From Saccoglossus kowalevskii (lineage: Eukaryota > Hemichordata > Enteropneusta > Harrimaniidae): a DNA stretch of 64,000 nt. Both the position numbers and the translations under genes were made by a program. Position 1 is the stretch's first letter. Each line of letters begins with the position of its first letter. The notes below the pieces were generated by a model. That model made no database searches. It had not been told where the DNA came from and saw nothing but the letters and a program-made list of their open reading frames with translations. Positions 57,301 through 60,300 of the stretch are shown here, piece by piece. The stretch spans positions 12,822-76,821 of the forward strand of contig NW_003141835.1 in assembly GCF_000003605.2 (NCBI RefSeq), read 5' to 3'.

Positions 57301-60300
57301 TATGGTACTGTTGGTATGTGCGCAGAATTCTGTAAGAATGACAATGAATGTCCACATGACACACTCTGCTGTTCAAATGGATGCGGAAAGTCATGCACAA
57401 AGGCAACATTTGGTAAGTGTTGAAAGCACATGCTATGGGAAAGTTCTTGAATTTGAAAATTATGTGCATTGGGTCTGAAATTAATCAAAATTTCATACAG
57501 AATATATGAAAATGTGCATGAAATTGGATCAACATATTCTAGAGATATAAGCATGTAGAGTGTTGTATGTTGGAATTCTTACTGTATGCCTACAAGTGAA
57601 ACATCAAAAGATATAACATAATAGGGGCATCGCCAGACCATTGACTATCATGTTATTTTAAACAATTTAGTGACTTTATCTTTTCTTACAGAGTGTGTTG
57701 ATGAACATGGTATGTCTCATTCGGAAGGCAGTCTGTGGAACCGTGATTCATGTACTAGATGTAGCTGTGTTCGTGGTAATGTCAAATGTACCACTATGGA
57801 ATGTCAACCAATTCCTGAAGGATATAAACCAGTTTTCACCAGCGGACAATGCTGTCCATCATATGAATATGGTATGTGGTTTTAAGACATCATGCTTGAT
57901 GCAATATTTCTAGACAGATTTGATTTTTTTGTAAAAAAAACAACAAAACGTGATTGCTCAAATGAGTAATACCTTCAACTATAGCTTACCCAGAAAGTAG
58001 TTATAAATTAGTGAATATTTTTTTTTCATCAGAAACCACTACCTGTGAAGCAAGAGAAGGACAGAAATGGATGGATGATATCTGTACTAACTGTACCTGT
58101 GTGGATGGAATGGCTCGCTGTGTAGCTCAGAGTTGTCCACAGATCAAACCAGGTTGTAATCCAGTCTATAAACCAGGCCAGTGCTGTCCTGACATGGAAT
58201 GTACTGGTAAGTATGTGATGTTTTCTATGCAGTTACACTTTGTAATATGGTGGGTCATGCTAATGGTTATTTTGCTGTTATATCATGACAAATAGAACGG
58301 GGCCAACACACTGTAAGTAAACAGTGCATAGACACGTAACAGGAAATTAGGATTTTTTCAGGAGATAATCTGAACTGACTAATCAAAGACTGATTTACAT
58401 GTAACACTTCACAACTCATTGTCAACTGTACAGTTTACCCATTCACACTTGGCACCATTTTAAATCGTATTCTTGAATACGCATCGCCGACTTGGGAAAA
58501 ACTGGAAACGACCTGAAAATGACTCCTAACTTAAGAGTACTCGAAGTACATTTCTGAAACACTTCTGCATTAAAAAATGTCTGTGACTCAAATACATTTG
58601 CGTTTTTTTGTTTTTTTTAAACTAAATGATCGCCCATCTGCCCAAACATTGCCCATGAGGTAGTGTATCGCACAAATACAATACTTGTTCTCTACTGCTG
58701 TTATTATTAAACAACACCATCTTCTATTTTTAAAAACAAATAATTGGTTCTTGCCAACTAATCACTCCACTCATGAGAAAAACACACATACATTTTCATA
58801 TTCTGTAAATTGACTTTTATGTTAATAACAGGATGTATGACAGATACCGGCAAACATCATGAAGAAGGTCAGTCTTGGAATGCTGATACGTGTACAACAT
58901 GTACCTGTGTTAATGGTAACAGTGTGTGTACCTCAATGACTTGTCAGATGCCAGAGCCAGGATGTACTGTGATTCCAAAAGATGGACAGTGTTGTCCTAC
59001 CATTGTTTGTAACAAGAAAGGTGAGATTGTCATATTGTTGAGGTGGCATGCTAGCATATGCACTAGGCAGAATTTGATATGTCAAAAAAACCTGTCAGCA
59101 AGTGTGCTGCTCTCTGATTGATCTGAAATGTAGGTGTTAGGGTTGGGTAGCCAATCAGGAACAATCTTGTAAACAAGCTTGTCATTGACTCATATCCCCT
59201 AGGTCTGTCATACAAAAAAAAAAGGTACTCAGTTTGTATGTGACCCTGTTGTAGAAATGGTATTGGAAACAATAGAACATTTCACCTTGAAATGTGATGC
59301 TTTTTCCAGACAGAGAAAAATTATGATGAATAAAATCAAACACACCTTACTGAGTATAATAAATTTAACATGTGAGAGGATGTCTCCCAAGGCGATGAAC
59401 TGCTGATTTCTCTCTTGAATGAAACTAACTAGGGCTTGAACTTGAACTTTGTAGAAAAATTAGATAACAATTCCTCATTGATACAGTTGAACTAAGAAAT
59501 TCATGTGTGTAATTTTTAAATACCTATTAAACCAACTTTTTAGCTTCTCTGTTGACTTTGTTGAGCAGAGCTTATCATATGAGTGCAAGATCCAAGTTGA
59601 CATTCTCAAAAACTACAAGCCTGAATGCTTTGATTCTTGGTGTACCTTGGGTAGACCTCACTTAGATTTGTTCATTCCATGATGAAATCTTTAATTCTCA
59701 AATGTTAGTGAATATTTTTGTAATTTTTGGTAAAAAGTGATATTTTCGACTTCTTGTTAAAAGTCGCAAGTCCAATTGCTTTGATATTACATATATAGGT
59801 ACTACATGTGGACCTTTCTCAGATTTGTTCATTTTGTAATGATATCTTCAATTCTCTAATTTTAGTGAACATTTTTGTAAAAAGGGATATTGTTGAAAAT
59901 TGCAAATTTGATTGTTTTGCTGCACCTAATTGCTTCAAACCTGTATTTGTACTTATTGGTGAGCTCCTGATATAAAAAGGTTGCAACAAATAAATAAATA
60001 AAAAAAAATAGAAAACTTGATGCAGATAAAAATTAATTAGCATTATCATGACTGTGTGTTTTCAGGTGATGTAAAGCCATGCATGGCAGCTTGGCATTCA
60101 GTTCCCACGATGATGTTAATGGGAAACCCAGTGCCAGCAATCGGTGCCTTTGTACCTGTCTGTGATCTGAATGGTTATTTTAATGCTACGCAGTGCCATG
60201 CACATACAGGTTATTGTTGGTGTGTAGATAGATTTGGAAATGAAACACCAGGCACTCGCACTGGTAATGGTGTACCAGATTGTGGTGAGTATCAAGTCAA

